A stretch of 64,000 nt of DNA from Limanda limanda (GCF_963576545.1 NC_083648.1:12936739-13000738), one strand, 5' to 3'. Counted from the stretch's first letter, positions 32,094-53,000 are shown. Notes: generated from the letters alone by a model not told the origin. Numbers and translations are program-made.

Positions 32094-32914
32094 CATGTTA
32101 ACATTCTTGACCAGGGCAAGAATGCCCTGGTCAAGAGGCACCCCCCCCCACCCCACACACACACATCTGGCTTATGTATATGCAACCTTTGAGTAATGTT
32201 ACTTTCTACCACAGCACCTTTGTAGGTCAAGATATGTGGGGAGGGCGGAGTGTCTTCAGACTAGACTTTACCAGCAAGACTCATGGTTCAACACAATCCT
32301 GCCTCAACCATGAGAGACAGGAGCCTTCTCTGTGTGAGCCCCCCCCCCCAAAAAAGTCCACTAAGTCTATCAGAGCCCACCCTTGCTCGTAAATGCTCCC
32401 GTCTTTCAAACACCACACCAGCTTTCTATTTTCTCACAAGGAACTCAGAACAAAATCAACATTTGAAATTATTAAATTAACTCAGATAATATGAGGGTCC
32501 AGATGACACAGAGGATGTTACACAACTGTTTTCAGAGGCTGAGCAAAAATCAGTGGTGTGATGGTGGCTCACTGATCACTCATTAACTTCCATTGACTCC
32601 TTTCTGAGAATTTGCTGCAAAGGACCGACATCCTTCTTACACAACCCATCAAACAAACCAGTTCTGAGGCTGCTGACCCAGTTCCCTCATTAACCTTTCA
32701 GCACTGGGGAGTAAATACAGGTTTTTAAATGAAATGCAGGATTTAAAAGAGCTCTGAAAATAATACTCCACTGATTTGAAGTTGAAATTGTGTCCTCTGA
32801 TTTTCTACTTAGAACTCGAGTTCCAGATGCTACAGCACAAACCAAACAAACAAAAAAATAGAATGGCACTCAGTAAAGTTCATACCTTGGTCAAGGCCCA
32901 ACAGTGCCCTTATG

Positions 32915-33065
32915 AAACCACATTTAAATGAATTAGATCCAAATAAAAATGTTGATCTAATTCATTTAAATGTGGTTTTTCTTGATGAAAATATCTGACA
33001 TGTTTAAGGGAGGGTTTGTAATTTGGTGAAGATCCAAATTAAGCATGTCAGATATTTTCATCAAG
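32915..33065. repeat. Two adjacent long perfect hairpins
   Basis: Hairpin 1: arms 32915-32939 and 32954-32978, 25 bp perfect, loop 14 nt (arm starts AAACCACATTTAAATG). Hairpin 2: arms 32981-33002 and 33044-33065, 22 bp perfect, loop 41 nt (arm starts CTTGATGAAAATATC). They are separated by 2 bp. Sequence to the right (33100-33290) looks like a dispersed fish repeat, so this is probably a fold-back element edge or a head-to-head repeat junction. Confidence 0.8.
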
Positions 33066-33099
33066 ATCCATCAGTTATTCTCTGAGAAATCAATGAAAA

Positions 33100-33290
33100 T
33101 GTTGAAAAACTCCTATCTCACAATGTTAAAGTTAAAAAGTTTAAAAAAAACATGGTTCCGCCCCTTGATCCATATCTGCACTCAAATTGAATGGCTTCTG
33201 TCTTGACCAGTACTGCATTACAGTTTCATGGAAAACCGTTGAGTAGGTTTTGCATAAATTTGCTAACAAACACAAACAAAACAATGGCCG
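33100..33290 (+). repeat. Fragment of a dispersed fish repeat
   Basis: The text 'ttccgccccttgatccatat ... tttcatggaaaaccgttgag ... ctaacaaacacaaac' matches the layout of a very common fish repeat 3' region that ends in a (CAAA)n-like tail. Superfamily left open. Confidence 0.5.
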
Positions 33291-33299
33291 TGTACCTTT

Positions 33300-35639
33300 A
33301 AGTGGCATCTTACGTTAAACTTTTAAATCTTTAAATCATCCAATCAGGGCAAAAGAAAACATTTTGGGGTCAAATGGAGAGAATGGGTTCAGTACTGATT
33401 TATTCTGCACTGTCCTTTGCCAGCACATTTACCCACCTTTAGTCCGTTACGCACATAAATAAAAAAATAACAGGCGATGAAGCAATCTGCAGTATCCTCA
33501 CAGCAAGGAGTCAGAGTCAGTGTCCTCAGCTGTTTGTTCAGCTGCATGACTTCTTCTTTCATCTCTGACCTTTGCCCTGAACACACACTGCGACTATTAA
33601 TAGTTAATAGTAATTAGTTACTATTACCTTATCTTAAAAGGGGAATACAAAACATGAATTTAATTCCTGTAACTTAAACATGTATTTGAATAGCTGACCA
33701 GTTATCTTATTCTGGCATCAGAAAACTAATGTGGGAGTGCACATCACATGCACATCACAGAGTGCCTGAAAAGTAGCTTTGAAACAGAAAAATATGAGGA
33801 GAAGAGGACACAGATTCTCAGCAGAGGGGACAACAACTTCGACTTGAGGTTCATTGTAGAGAACAAACTGCAGCTACAGCATTTTCTACCCTGTTTAACA
33901 TTTACAAAGCTTATTTCAACATTTTGAAAGCTGCATAAGACAGACTCCACATTGGTCACCTTCAAGGCACATTGTCACCACCAACTGTCCATGTGAAGAA
34001 CTGCAAGTGACTGACAGACGCTTTATCCGAAGGTATGAAGAGGTTGAAAGCTGCAATTTATGACAAAGATGAAATTATAACTATGTGCTTCAGACCTTGT
34101 CATGGGACCAGTTTAAAGTCCTTAATTGGCTGATGTGTGGGAATCTCTCCTCCTTATACAGCTATTGTCCTGTTTCATTTAGGAGACAGAGGCTATTTTC
34201 CTCGGACATCATAACATTTTGTGTGTGCTGGCATCCAGGGTTTATCAGTCATAACGACACAGGGACTCGCTGCCTCCTAAGTGAACAGCGACTGTAAAGA
34301 TGATGGCAAGTTCAAATCTGGGGGGGTGGGGGGGGGGTGGCAAGACACCATGTTGAACGATATATTTGATAGCTCTATAGCTACTATTAGATTAGCATTC
34401 AAACGGTGTTGGCCAGTGCTTGAAAAAAATGCATAAAATCTTACATATTATGGGCACTTATATCTCAGCCTTTTCGATTCGGTGCAGCTCTAAATAAAAA
34501 TCTGGACCTTGTGAATTTTAATGTGGTTTCATCGGGGGCTTTTTCAGCAGCAATATGGAAATAAAAAGGGCAAGAAACCTGTAACTGTGGCTTTAAGACG
34601 TTTCAGTTTAAGGGGACTGTTTGGTGGAGGTATACGCTCTTCTGAATGTTCTAATGATGGTTTGGGTTTTTAACATTAGTGACACTGAAGTTATGAGGTT
34701 TCTTTCAATAGTTAATAGAGTAAATTAACAAAAGACCAAGCAGAATGTCCCTTTGTTTTGGTGGTTATATTTCAACATCAGCATATTTTCTTGGCAGCAT
34801 ATAAAAAAAACAGAAAAGAAACAATGACTACAGCTAAATACCAGTCTCTCTAAGCCATCTCTGTACAGTGTAGGTCCGACTGATGAGACCACCCTTCATT
34901 GATTCCTTTCTGTATCAAAAGTTGAAGTCCAAAAAACAATCTACTAGTCTCTAATAGAAACTTGAATAAAAATGTGTAGATCAGCCCGAATCCTCTCAGA
35001 CCTACACAAGTGTGTCACTGATGGTGGAAACATTTTTGTGGTTTGTAGTTTGCAGACATTTCTTCTGAGTGCCCCTGCTGTCCAAATAATTATAATGCTT
35101 CAAACTATGTTTGGGTCAGAATGAACAACAAGTCTCTCTTTACCGGTCTCCAGGTACAGGAAATAACAAGCAGCACTAGAAAATATACTCTTTGACATTT
35201 TCTTCAAATCCCTGTTGCCTCATCGTACATTTTGTAAAAGATCAATTTTTTGGTTTTATTTGATTTAAAATGAGCTATATCATATATATTCTATTCTGAT
35301 GTGCCTGAGTGATCATAAAGAACTGCAGCCTGCTTCAGAACAGAATATATCACATTTAAATGCTGGAGTCTGCGACACTTTGCTGGCCAGTTGGAGAGCA
35401 CTACAAAGGGATGAGGCTCTCAGCAGAGATGTCACTATTCAGACTTGTAGAGGCGGGGGAAAGAAGTCCATCCACTACGAGTTGTCTTGGCAAAAAAAAA
35501 AAAAAAAAAGGGGCCTAATTCCAGGTGAACAGAAGGTAACGGGTTCAAGGCCAATAACATCGTCCCAGATAATTTGTGAAAGGGTGAGATCTACCAGAGA
35601 GATACAGAGGAGCAAAAAGTGAGTGTGTCTGATTAAAGG
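33300..35639 (-). other. Region downstream of ubxn7, including its 3' UTR
   Basis: No coding gene seen. The first ~380 nt left of the ubxn7 stop are probable 3' UTR, with a possible AATAAA (minus strand) at 35255-35260; use of later signals cannot be excluded. A repeat-like piece is at about 34605-34660, and there is a G-rich run at 34320-34340. Confidence 0.4.
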
Positions 35640-43227
<7,588 letters not shown>

Positions 43228-43394
43228 CTTACCGCCACAAACAACAACATAAATGTGGCGCATGCGCGGTGCCGTCCTTTTTCCCCACTTCGTCTGGCGC
43301 GGCGCGAGGCCCCCGCGTCACCGCCGGTCACCGCCGGTCACCGCGCAGCTGTGCGATGCATTGTGGGTGGTGTAGTTCAACGTAGAAACATGTT

Positions 43395-43960
43395 ATAGAT
43401 AGATAGATAGATAGATATATAGAGTACTTTATTCATCCCCGAAGGGAAATTAAGTTGTCATAGCAGCCGGTATATTTGAATACAATAAAATACAATACAA
43501 TAGAATAAAATAAAAAATATTGAGGTAGAAAGAATAAAAAAAAGAAGCACAAGATAAAATAGGTAGATAAGGTGCAGTGGCAAGATGATGGTAATAGTAC
43601 TGATGATATGATGGTAATGTTATTGTTAGACAGTATATAAAAATAGTATAGTATATATAGTATATAATATAACATAATATACATTTATAAATGATAGGAA
43701 TTATACCAATATAATAGCAGTATATAGTAATAATGGCAGCAACAGTATATATAATAATAGTAATATAATAATAATAATTATAACATGTACACATGTATAA
43801 ATATGTGTATATAGACTTATGTATACAAAGAATATACAGAGAGTATGATATAATATATGATATGTAGTAGAGGTATAGATAATATAATATACTATGAGTG
43901 TAAGAATATGTAGACAGAGTGTGCAAAAGACACATTTTAAAGAGCAGAACCCGAACACTG
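43395..43960 (-). repeat. LINE/SINE-type 3' end with (GATA)n tail and AT-rich satellite
   Basis: (TAGA)n at 43396-43417 is followed by TACTTTATTCATCCCCGAAGG, the standard 3' terminal motif of a very common fish retroposon, read here as the reverse strand. The next 450 bp are low-complexity ATA/TAT repeats. Confidence 0.65.
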
Positions 43961-43964
43961 ACTA

Positions 43965-45272
43965 CATTGTATAACTAATGATTTTTTACAGTACATTTTT
44001 CAAGCCCTTGAATGTAGACTTGCAAACAGCACCTGCAATTTTACAGGATTTCAATGCGAATTACAGAAAATATCCAATCGCTCCAACTCATGCTCTAATA
44101 AAGAAAGAAATAAATAAAGAAAACCTGGCCAAATTTATAATGACATCTTTGATAAATAATAAGTAACTCCCCCCTCTTTCTTTTCTTTTTTTCTTCTTTA
44201 TATCTATCGTTTATCTGCTTTTTTGTCATAATATATTTAATTAATGCTTTATTTATTATTATCTAATATCTATCTAGTTTTCTATTTATTTAACAGTTCT
44301 GTCGCTTAGGCTGACTATTTTCTGTGTTGAGTACATGTATGTAATACTTTTGTGGATACACATTTGTAAAAGGAGTTGTTTTGAAAAAGAAGGGTAATGT
44401 AGTTGAATAAATAAAAACGTTATTACAAGTTTCATTTGTTAACCTAATGATTTTGTAAGGTAAATTTCACACCCATTATCAACATTACCTGCAATTTTTA
44501 CAGGATTGTTTATGCTATTTAAAAAATATATATCCAGTCTCTAATATCTGTGTAACTTCTGGGTATTGAGCAAAATTATTTGGTGTAATACCCTCGTAGT
44601 TATGTTATTTATATTTTAGCCATGATCGAATTCCCATACATGTGTTGGCCAATGTTAATTCCCATTGGTCAAATTTGTTTCTCCCGAAATTACAAGGGAA
44701 TTAATAAGAATTCAGTTCCAAAAAGAAGTTACTGCTTTACCATAGGTTAAACAGTAACCAGGGACTTAAATGTGCACCTAACGGAATCAGGAACTGTCCT
44801 GGATGTTGGAGATATAATTGTCATTTTGGAATTATTTTTGTGGAGGATACGGGAGAAGGCCTGGCTCCTACCCAATCGATACCTAATCACAGAGTAAGTT
44901 AAGATATTTTGTTTTTCATGAATTTGTTAATTTATCCAGCCAAAGTCTACACCAAATAAAAAATATCAAAGCAAGAAACTGACATAAATTGGTGGGGTCA
45001 ATTTCTACATGAATCATGTTAATAATTTAAGGTTGATTTAACATCTACAAACAAGAATGGACTGGCAGTTAAATTAAAGTCCCCCCTTGATTTAACATTT
45101 TAAGTGACTTTTAGTGAATTTACTAAAGGAATACCTTACCTTGAACACAAACAAACATTTTCTATGTTTCTGAATAATTGTTTTTTTTTTATCTCTATGT
45201 TGCAAATGAAGAACGTTAGAAAAAGGTTGATAAGTGTCAACTTAGAGGATATTTCATCAAGATTGACTCATT
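43965..45272. other. Intergenic, nothing recognised
   Basis: AT-rich sequence. A short plus frame at about 43978-44166 is lysine- and asparagine-rich and has no family match I can name. No RNA gene seen. Confidence 0.5.
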
Positions 45273-45679
45273 GGTGATGCCAGGGCCGGCCCTGGCAATG
45301 TTGAAACCCTAGTCAAGATTTCAAATTGGCCCCCCCCAACATACACACGCAAACTGTCATTCATCCACAATGACCTTTGGACTGTTTACAGATGCACACA
45401 CAGGCAGACAAAATTGTAAGCTATAAAAAACAATGAAAATATTTAACAAAAAATATGAAGAGTTTGAAATCAGCTGTACTGATAGCATATCATGTCATGT
45501 CGACAAAAATAAACATTAATGATGTCCACAATCGGGGTGATTCTTATCTCTATATTGTTCTTTCTTCTCCTCCTCTACTTTGCGGTGCTTTCTGAATTGT
45601 GCACCTGATAATTTAATCTTTTTTGATTCATCTTTGACTCTAACCGCAGTCTGATACCGCAGCGTGTCTGTTCACACAG

Positions 45680-45777
45680 GGAGCCCATCCAGGAGGATGT
45701 TTTAGATGCTGGCTTGCCTGTCCACGGAGCCACGGATGGTGACATCAGCAAATGTCCCTACTATGCTGCCAAAATGA
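45680..45777 (+). pseudogene. hmox2-like: Isolated heme oxygenase 2-like exon
   Basis: A 98-nt segment with an acceptor (TTCACACAG) and a donor-like A/GTAGG encodes EPIQEDVLDAGLPVHG, then DGDISKCPYYAAKM. This aligns with the C-terminal region of vertebrate heme oxygenase 2, including the Cys-Pro heme-regulatory motif (human: EDGFPVHDGKG...KCPFYAAEQ). No catalytic exons, second Cys-Pro motif or membrane anchor were found nearby, so it is a lone exon and not a working gene. It lies about 40 bp from a hAT transposase fragment on the opposite strand. Confidence 0.5.
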
Positions 45778-46857
45778 GTAGGTTTTTATACTTCTCTTTG
45801 TATTCATCATGCTGCTATGAGGAACTGTTGTGAGGCATATGCCAGTCAACTCGCCATGGCCGACCTCCGACACGCAACAGGACAGGTTCTGTTTGCGACT
45901 TGGATTGCTGACCTGGCTGGACTGCTGAATGGTATCTGATGTGATCTCGCTTCTAGCCTGGAGAGAGGGAGAGGGAGAAAGGGAGAGCAAGGGAACCATT
46001 GAAGGAAGGCGAATAAGGAGATTGATTCACTAGACTGGCACTCAGTAGAGCTCAACAGAGCCGTATAGGTTCATCTCTGATCCATGCAGCTTCCTTCTAC
46101 CAAGTTTTGTGGTTATTGGTCCAGTAGTTTATTACATGTTGACTGACAAATCAGAGGTGAAAACATAACCTCCTTAGCAGAGGTAATAAAACCTCCACAC
46201 ATTTATCAAGGTCAAAATGTCACCAACATTATTAATAATTAGAAACACAACAGGAAATTAAAAGTAGAATGAAATGTTTCTAGAATATCTAAATAGTTGA
46301 TGGGTAATTTTCTGTTGGTCGACTTATCAATCAATTTATTAAAAGTTCATTTTCCCCTGCTACTTAGTCTATAGGGTTTTTATATTGTGTTTTATTTACA
46401 TTCTATATATTGGTTTATTTTTGTTGTGCACTGGTTGCTGGTTGTTCATCAAATTGCCCTTAAAGGATAATAAATATTTTCTTTTATGGACAGCTTTTGT
46501 TAATCACAAGCTGCACAAACCAAGCAAGAGCAGCAGAGGAACCCAGCAGCCAGCAGGGGGCAGCCTCAGGACATCGCATGGAAACCAGCAGCAGCAGATT
46601 GTGATTCTTATTAGGCGTCAGAAGACAAGTTTGGAAACTACTGGGTTATTCTCTAACAATAGGTTTGTAAAGCATGATAAATCCTCCAGTATCTAAAATC
46701 CAAAAATATAAAAGTAACTTTTAAGTAAGGTAGTAAAGTAGAAAATATTTTTTCTGAAGTGTGTATAAAAAGCAGCATTGAATGACACGGACAAACACAC
46801 ACACGATAATTTTCCCATCTTCTTAGTGTGCTTAGTTCCTCACGGGAGTTAGCAGGC

Positions 46858-46925
46858 GATTTGGCCTAGTGGGCAGAGTGGTCGTTCTTCTACACGAAGG
46901 GCGCAGGTTCGATATCCAGTTCTTC
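46858..46925 (+). repeat. tRNA-like segment, possible SINE head
   Basis: TGGCCTAGTGGGCAGAGTGG resembles a Pol III A box region, and GGTTCGATATCC, about 30 nt later, resembles a B box with one extra base. The pairing arms of a true tRNA are not convincing, so a tRNA-derived SINE remnant is more likely than a tRNA gene. Confidence 0.35.
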
Positions 46926-47039
46926 TTGTCTTTGTGCCGGCAATATACTGAACTCTTAAAATTGGCAGGATTTCAATCACCTATTAATTGCAAAATATAT
47001 TACACTATGTAAATTTAAATTAATTAATATAAAAAATTT

Positions 47040-47225
47040 TTTTTTATTAAATTAATTAAAAAAAACGAAAACAAAAAAACCTGCGTGCGCAATGAGCTTC
47101 TGCGCAGTATGTGTGCAGTAGGTTTCTGCGCAGGATGTGCTCAATGGGCTTTTGCGCAGGATGTGTGCGCGCATTTTTTTTTTTATTTAATTTTTTTATT
47201 TAATTTAATTAAAAATTTTGGTTAA
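47040..47225. repeat. GC-rich tandem repeat between AT-rich inverted arms
   Basis: About three copies of a ~31-bp unit containing TTCTGCGCAGKATGTG lie at 47080-47175. On each side are AT-only arms (about 47020-47070 and 47175-47225) built from AATTAATT and ATTTAATTT words that can pair. Confidence 0.55.
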
Positions 47226-47789
47226 TTTTTGTTTTTAAATTGACATATTATTAGATATTGTGCAATGAATAGGTGGTTGAAGTCCTGCCAACACGACAGC
47301 CTGCCAAACTTACCCATGAGTTCGGACCCAGCTCCTGTGTCCACTGGTGTCCTGGTTCCACCCATGGCAGCGTAGTGGCGTGGGGCTGGCTCATCCCTGC
47401 GGCCCAGGGAGCACATTTCTCCGCGTTGGTTCAGGGGGGTAAATGATGCTGGTCTTTACAGGTGACTGACCTACGCGAGCCTGTAGCCGCCCCCTACCCC
47501 CCACAGGAGATTATGTGCTTGTGTGTGTGTGTAGCCGCGGCGCTTCCCAGTTCTTCCCGGCATTACGCTGCCAGTGCGAACATGGGCAAGGAAATGAGGC
47601 GGACCGCTTTTCGCAGCGCTTCTACCTCCGGTGCGTCCCGGGTTAGAGGATGATGGTGTGACGTTAATATGTTGTTTTACATTGCATGTGTCTCGTCATG
47701 ATAATTCAGTCTCTTGTGCCGTCCTGCATTTTTCACCCTAGGCAACCGCCTATGTCGCCTGTACCAGAAGCCGCCCCTGGGTCATGCCA

Positions 47790-50035
47790 AATATAACAGC
47801 TATAGCTATAACAGCATAAATTAAAGCTACACAGACTTAAGTGGTGCAATTGTATTGTTATTTGCATTATACATTTAGTTTGAAAACCGTATCGACCAAG
47901 TCCAAACCCTGAAACTCAGTTCTAACAACAAAGAGCTAATAGCAGATGCTCATCAATGGCCACTAAAGGTCATGATATCTTTATTACCATATCTCACACC
48001 AATCTGTTGTGCTGCCTGGCGTAAAAAAGAAAGAAAAAGGATATCACTTTACAAAGGGAAGGTCATAACGGCACCAACTTTCTACACGACATGTCCAAAT
48101 TATATTTACAAATTCACAAAGTGACAGCTCCAATCCCACTGGCCAATTCTATAGTAATTTAAAACCAAATATAAAAGACAGTACATCCATATCAGAGATA
48201 ATCAGTAAATCATAATGTCCCTCAGTTTTGCTCATATGGGCTTATTAATGTTCTCCAGTTGAGCCATGGTAAGTTTGTTAACCGTGAACAGTCAGATTTA
48301 AAGGGTTTCCAACCGCAATTTCTATTCCATTGAAAAAATAACTGTTAGGTACTGATATCTCTATGATACAAAGCATGATGTTATTTTGATCGAGTATTGA
48401 CTCCGGCCACATTAAACTCATTTACAGGTAATTTAATTCTAATCCAGGGATGTGCTGCTTTTCGCCCTGATATGGGAAATTACTTTCACGCAAAAGATGC
48501 CTTTTAATTTTAAATGGGAAATAATCAAGTGCACTCAAGCTTTATATACAAGAGACAATAAATAATTCACTATTGTTTCAACATGGCAAAATAGCCAATC
48601 AATATACATCAGTATTTCTTTACTTAAGAAAGAATTAGTACTTAACGTGTCAATGTGGTGTCTAAAGTAATTCTGGAAAATCGGGTCTGCAAACTGCATG
48701 AACTTTATCTTACATTTGAAAAGATCGCCCATTGGTGTCAACTTCTGCCCTTCACAAGTGAATTCACTTAAAAACCAGTTGACATATTCCTGTGATTGCT
48801 TCAAATAAAATGTATGACCAAAAGAAAACCAAGTCTGTTATCAGTGATGTATTTAAGGTAACAAAAAACATGACTACTCAGAGCACAAGGCTGAATAAAA
48901 ATGACTAGATTCACCCCTTTAATATGAACTGCATCCACATTTAACGGGTTCTTCCCTGCCCCATGAACAATCCCTCTACTGAGTGGTAGAAGGATTGATT
49001 CAGCACTTTTACGAAAAACCTGACGACAAAAAAACAAGCAAACCAAGGAACACGGTTGAAAACATAACCTCAAAGGCAGAGGTGAAAAAACAGTGTGGGC
49101 AGTGACTTACAGAGGTGGGGTGGGGGGGGGGAAGGGTGTAACACTGATTACAAAACAATCTTTGTGAACACATTAAAATGATCTTACACTCTCATTAACT
49201 TTATTCTACTGCACAAGTCATTTGTTGAACAGAAAATTGGCCTCTGAACTGTTATGAAGGAATAGACTTCTTCATTAAAATTACTCATCAGTTTTCTGAT
49301 ATGTAAAATGCCACTTTACTGAACAGGGTCAGGACCTAAGGCTTCATTTTAGTTGATTCTGTGACAAACAAAATTGCTATCAGGATCCCTTCTGAAGCAT
49401 TTAAATTCAAATAACACTTAAGTATGTATTCTGAAGAGTAAAAATACATAAATCATATTTTGTCATGGACTCTCCCTTTAAGGTCGATGTTAAATTGTTG
49501 TATGTGGTGAGAACAGTCTCATCCTGTTCAACCAGAATGAATAAAGCCACAATAAAGACCCTCAACTATTAACAATGCAACCATTTTCCTATCTTATGTT
49601 CGCAGTGCAACTTCAACAATGCAGTAAATGAGGCTGGTTTCTTATTTGCTAATCGGAACTGTATGATTGAGGAGGGTGAGGTCTCCATACAGTGTCCTAT
49701 ACATGCAAAACATTAAAATAAAAACAAGTGCAGAGGAAAGGTGAGTGGTGGTGGTGGGGGGGTAGTCAGTTACTTTCACTGTTCATATCCAGCTTAATAA
49801 ATATATAAGCTTCCCTACAATAGTATAGATCAAGGTGTGAATGAATGCATACATACATGCATGTATGTATGTTGAGTGAGCCAAGGGTGAGTTTATTGTT
49901 AGAATGTATATTTGTGTATGGAGTGACTACATGACTACGTGAGGCCAATGTGTATGAGCAGGGGAGTGAGGTGAGTGAGGTGAGAGAGGTGAGGGAGAAC
50001 ACTGTGAAGTTGGCAGGTTTGTCGTATGCTGTAGT
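47790..50035 (-). other. 3' UTR and downstream region of ppp1r7
   Basis: No second gene recognised. A minus-strand AATAAA at 49892-49897 would give a 3' UTR of about 140 nt; later signals are possible (for example near 47987). Two minus-strand open frames (48535-48804 and 48801-49073) match nothing I recognise. A dispersed-repeat scrap is near 49060-49090. Confidence 0.45.
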
Positions 50036-53000
50036 TTAGAAGCGGATGAAGGTTGCGTCAATCTGGCGTACGCTGGGTAGCGCCAGCATGATCTTTCGTC
50101 GGTACTGTGGGTCCTTCTGTAGCGGGTTTCTTTCGAGGTAGACCGTCTCCAGAGATTTGGCATTCTTCAGTTCATCGAGGTCTGACCAGTTATCAATTTG
50201 ATTATCGTTCATCTAGGGACAGAATGGGAGGAAATGTAGTCAATGAGGAGACATGCTTAGCATTGTCCTGCATGGCAGAGGACTTTTACAACAAATGGAT
50301 GTTGGGGAGAGCGTTAAAATAATAAACTGTTGTTTAATCAGTCAGAAGGTACGATTTCTGACCAGGATGTTTAAAGAATTCGTTTAAGTTCCATGTTAGT
50401 CTTGCTTGTAGTTTTATTTGTCTTTTCTTAATTTTAATCACTGAAGTAGTGTTAATGAACCGTGACATAATTAAGACCTATTTAAACATATTTTAGACCA
50501 AGTATGTAATATTTGAACATATTTAAGACTTTTGAGGCCTAAAATTCAGATTATTGACTTTTGAAGACCCCTGCGAAAAAACCCATGAAAGATTATTGAA
50601 AGATTATTTTTGCCACAGGCATCTGGGTCTTGTGTAAATAGTGTTGGCAAAAGGAGAAAAGAGATGTTAAGGTAATAAATGCACTATATATATTTAAATG
50701 ACAATTACAACACAATGCTATGTGTATACCTTATAACTGGCAAGGCTTATTGAGACTTTAACTTAAACAGATACAAATTAATTCAGATTAAAATATAAAT
50801 TAAAGATTATAAAGACAGAGTTTCATAATTTTGTTTAACTTCACAAATAATCCATACCCAGAATTCCTGCAGCTCCGTCAGATGGCTGATGTTCTCAATG
50901 TTTCTTACTCGATTGGCTGCAATGTCCAGGGTTGTGAGCTTTTTCTATGAGGGTGAGCAAACAACGTGTTTGAAAATACAGAATAAACTTTGTGTGTATG
51001 TCTGCACATTTAGTCAAACGCATGATGGACAGTTTGGCATCCAGTCCGTTTAGAAATGGGGCTATTGAAACTCACATTGTTCTCCAAGCCCTCGATGACC
51101 TCAATGCCATTGTGGCTCAGATAGAGCTCTCTCAGGTTGACCAGGCTCTGCATACCCTCAATTTTAGTAATCCGATTACTCTGAAAATAAATGTACGCAA
51201 CATTGTTTACAAACAAGTCCATATGCATATTTAACTCAAACTTTTGTAATCACTCCAGAAGTGCTGAAGAACATTTACGTTACCTGAATACTTAAGACCG
51301 TCAGGTTGTGTAAACCCTCAAAATTCTGAAGCGTAGTTATTTTATTGGTGCCAAGAAACAAACTTTGCAATGATGAGAGATTATCCAGGTTCTCTATGAC
51401 CTGTGAACACAAACATTTCAAGAGAAACAAAATAAGCATGTTAAAATTAAGTCATGATTGTTTCACTAATGAACTATGATGCATTTTAACTCAGTAACAT
51501 CACAGCAACATGTTAAGGTTTAAACAACATTTTCAAAAAGGTTTAACCACACGTCAAACATCTCACCCTGATTCGATTGGAGCCCAGCTCCAGCATCTCC
51601 AGGCATGTGAAGTGTTCCAAGTTGGAAATGCTGCCAATTTTGTTGTGAAGTAGAAAAAGTTTCTTCAGCCGAGTCAAGTGCTCCAAACCCTCCACTTTCC
51701 TCAGAACGTTGAAGGACATATCGAGCTGCCTGTTGATCCATAAAACGAATGTCTCCATTAGAAAAATCATAATCTACAATTATTTTGTTCTGTAATATCA
51801 GCCATATAAAAAAAAATAAAAACATGACATCATAGATTTAGTTGAGATTACAGAGGTTTTCCAGACTTACTCCAACTCTGTGAGGGTGTGCAGGTTCTCC
51901 AGTTTGCGGATCTGATTGTCGTAGAAATCTAGTTCCTGCAGTGAGTGCAAACCGTCAAGGTTTTCTATCTTTTTAATGAGGTTTTGTCGTAAGGAGAGTG
52001 TCTGTATGGAGAGATAAATAGAAGGTGAAGTGACAGAAATATCACTTGACTTTTGTCATAGAATTTACTTTAAAAAAAAGGAGGAAAATTATTGGAAGCA
52101 AAATAATAGATCATCACTCCATAACTGAAGTAACTTACTTTAGCCTTTTGTAGCACCTCCAATCCTTCAATCTTTCCAATACGACAATGAACAAGATCAA
52201 CATCCTAGAAAGAAGACAGATAACTATAGATGACAGCCTGTCTATGGGTAATAGCACTTGTTCAAGAGTTTATTTTGTCATGCGCAGACATCTGCCCATC
52301 ACACACATTGTCTTCCTGAGAAGCTGTTGTTGTTAAACATTTGGAGAAAACACATCAATATATTTTCAAAATAAAACATATTGAAAATGTTGTGCTTTGT
52401 CTTCCAAGCTCTACAAATAACATTTACAACCAAATGTTTACTTTCTAAAATACATAAAGTGTTATACAATCCATCAACTTTTTTAGTAATGTTTACCCGT
52501 GTTTAGAAAATCTGTGTTTACCCTCTAATTTTGGTGTATAAGAGGTTTAAATTGACTGTAGGTGTGGATGTGAATGATTGTCGGTGTACCCGTCTCTCGC
52601 CCAATGTCAGCTGAGATTGGCTCCAGCTAACCAGCATATGCATAAGCAGTACAAAGAATGGATAGATGAATGAGTACATCTGAACAGCAGCAGTGTTTTT
52701 AGAACCTGCTCTCACCTCTTCCTCAGGGTCCAACGTTATGGTTTCCATGTCAACAGGACACTCTTCTTTACCTTTAACAAGAAGGAAATTTAATCAGTTA
52801 AAAATAACAAGGCTGCATCCAGGATACAGACACAGAAAGCTTTCCTAAAAGCAGTTGAGAAGACTGATGTGTGGCTATTCGACACTGCCATGATATATGT
52901 AAAGTTAATGGTCATGTCAGGATGATATGAGCAGACAGGCTGGTTTAGAAAACATCTTCCTTTCAATGTCACAGAGCTGCAGATGTATTGATTTACTTGT

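Larger units (their letters stand above)
45281..47779 (-). mobile_element. Probable hAT element, ~2.5 kb, with nested and foreign sequence
   Basis: The left end reads CAGGGCCGGCCCTGG and the right end, on the minus strand, CAGGGGCGGCTTCTGG: terminal inverted repeats sharing 9 of the first 10 bases. The flanks are GGTGATGC (45273-45280) and GGTCATGC (47780-47787), a 7/8 match to an 8-bp hAT target duplication. Inside, a minus-strand frame (45516-45640) carries SGAQFRKHRKVEEEKKEQYR, the N-terminal block of ZMYM-like hAT transposases, then a stop. The rest of the transposase is absent. The interior also holds a heme-oxygenase-2-like exon, a tRNA-like segment and simple repeats. The two ends could instead belong to different insertions. 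Confidence 0.5.

Noticed and set aside
45745..46055. Minus-strand frames opposite the hmox2-like exon
   Set aside because: No recognisable domain, and part is antisense to the exon; splice sites are not convincing.
46858..46925. Functional tRNA gene
   Set aside because: Box-like motifs exist, but the acceptor and anticodon stems do not pair properly and the B box has an extra base.
48535..49073. Two minus-strand frames downstream of ppp1r7 as a small gene
   Set aside because: No family similarity recognised, AT-rich composition, and a position in the probable 3' flank.
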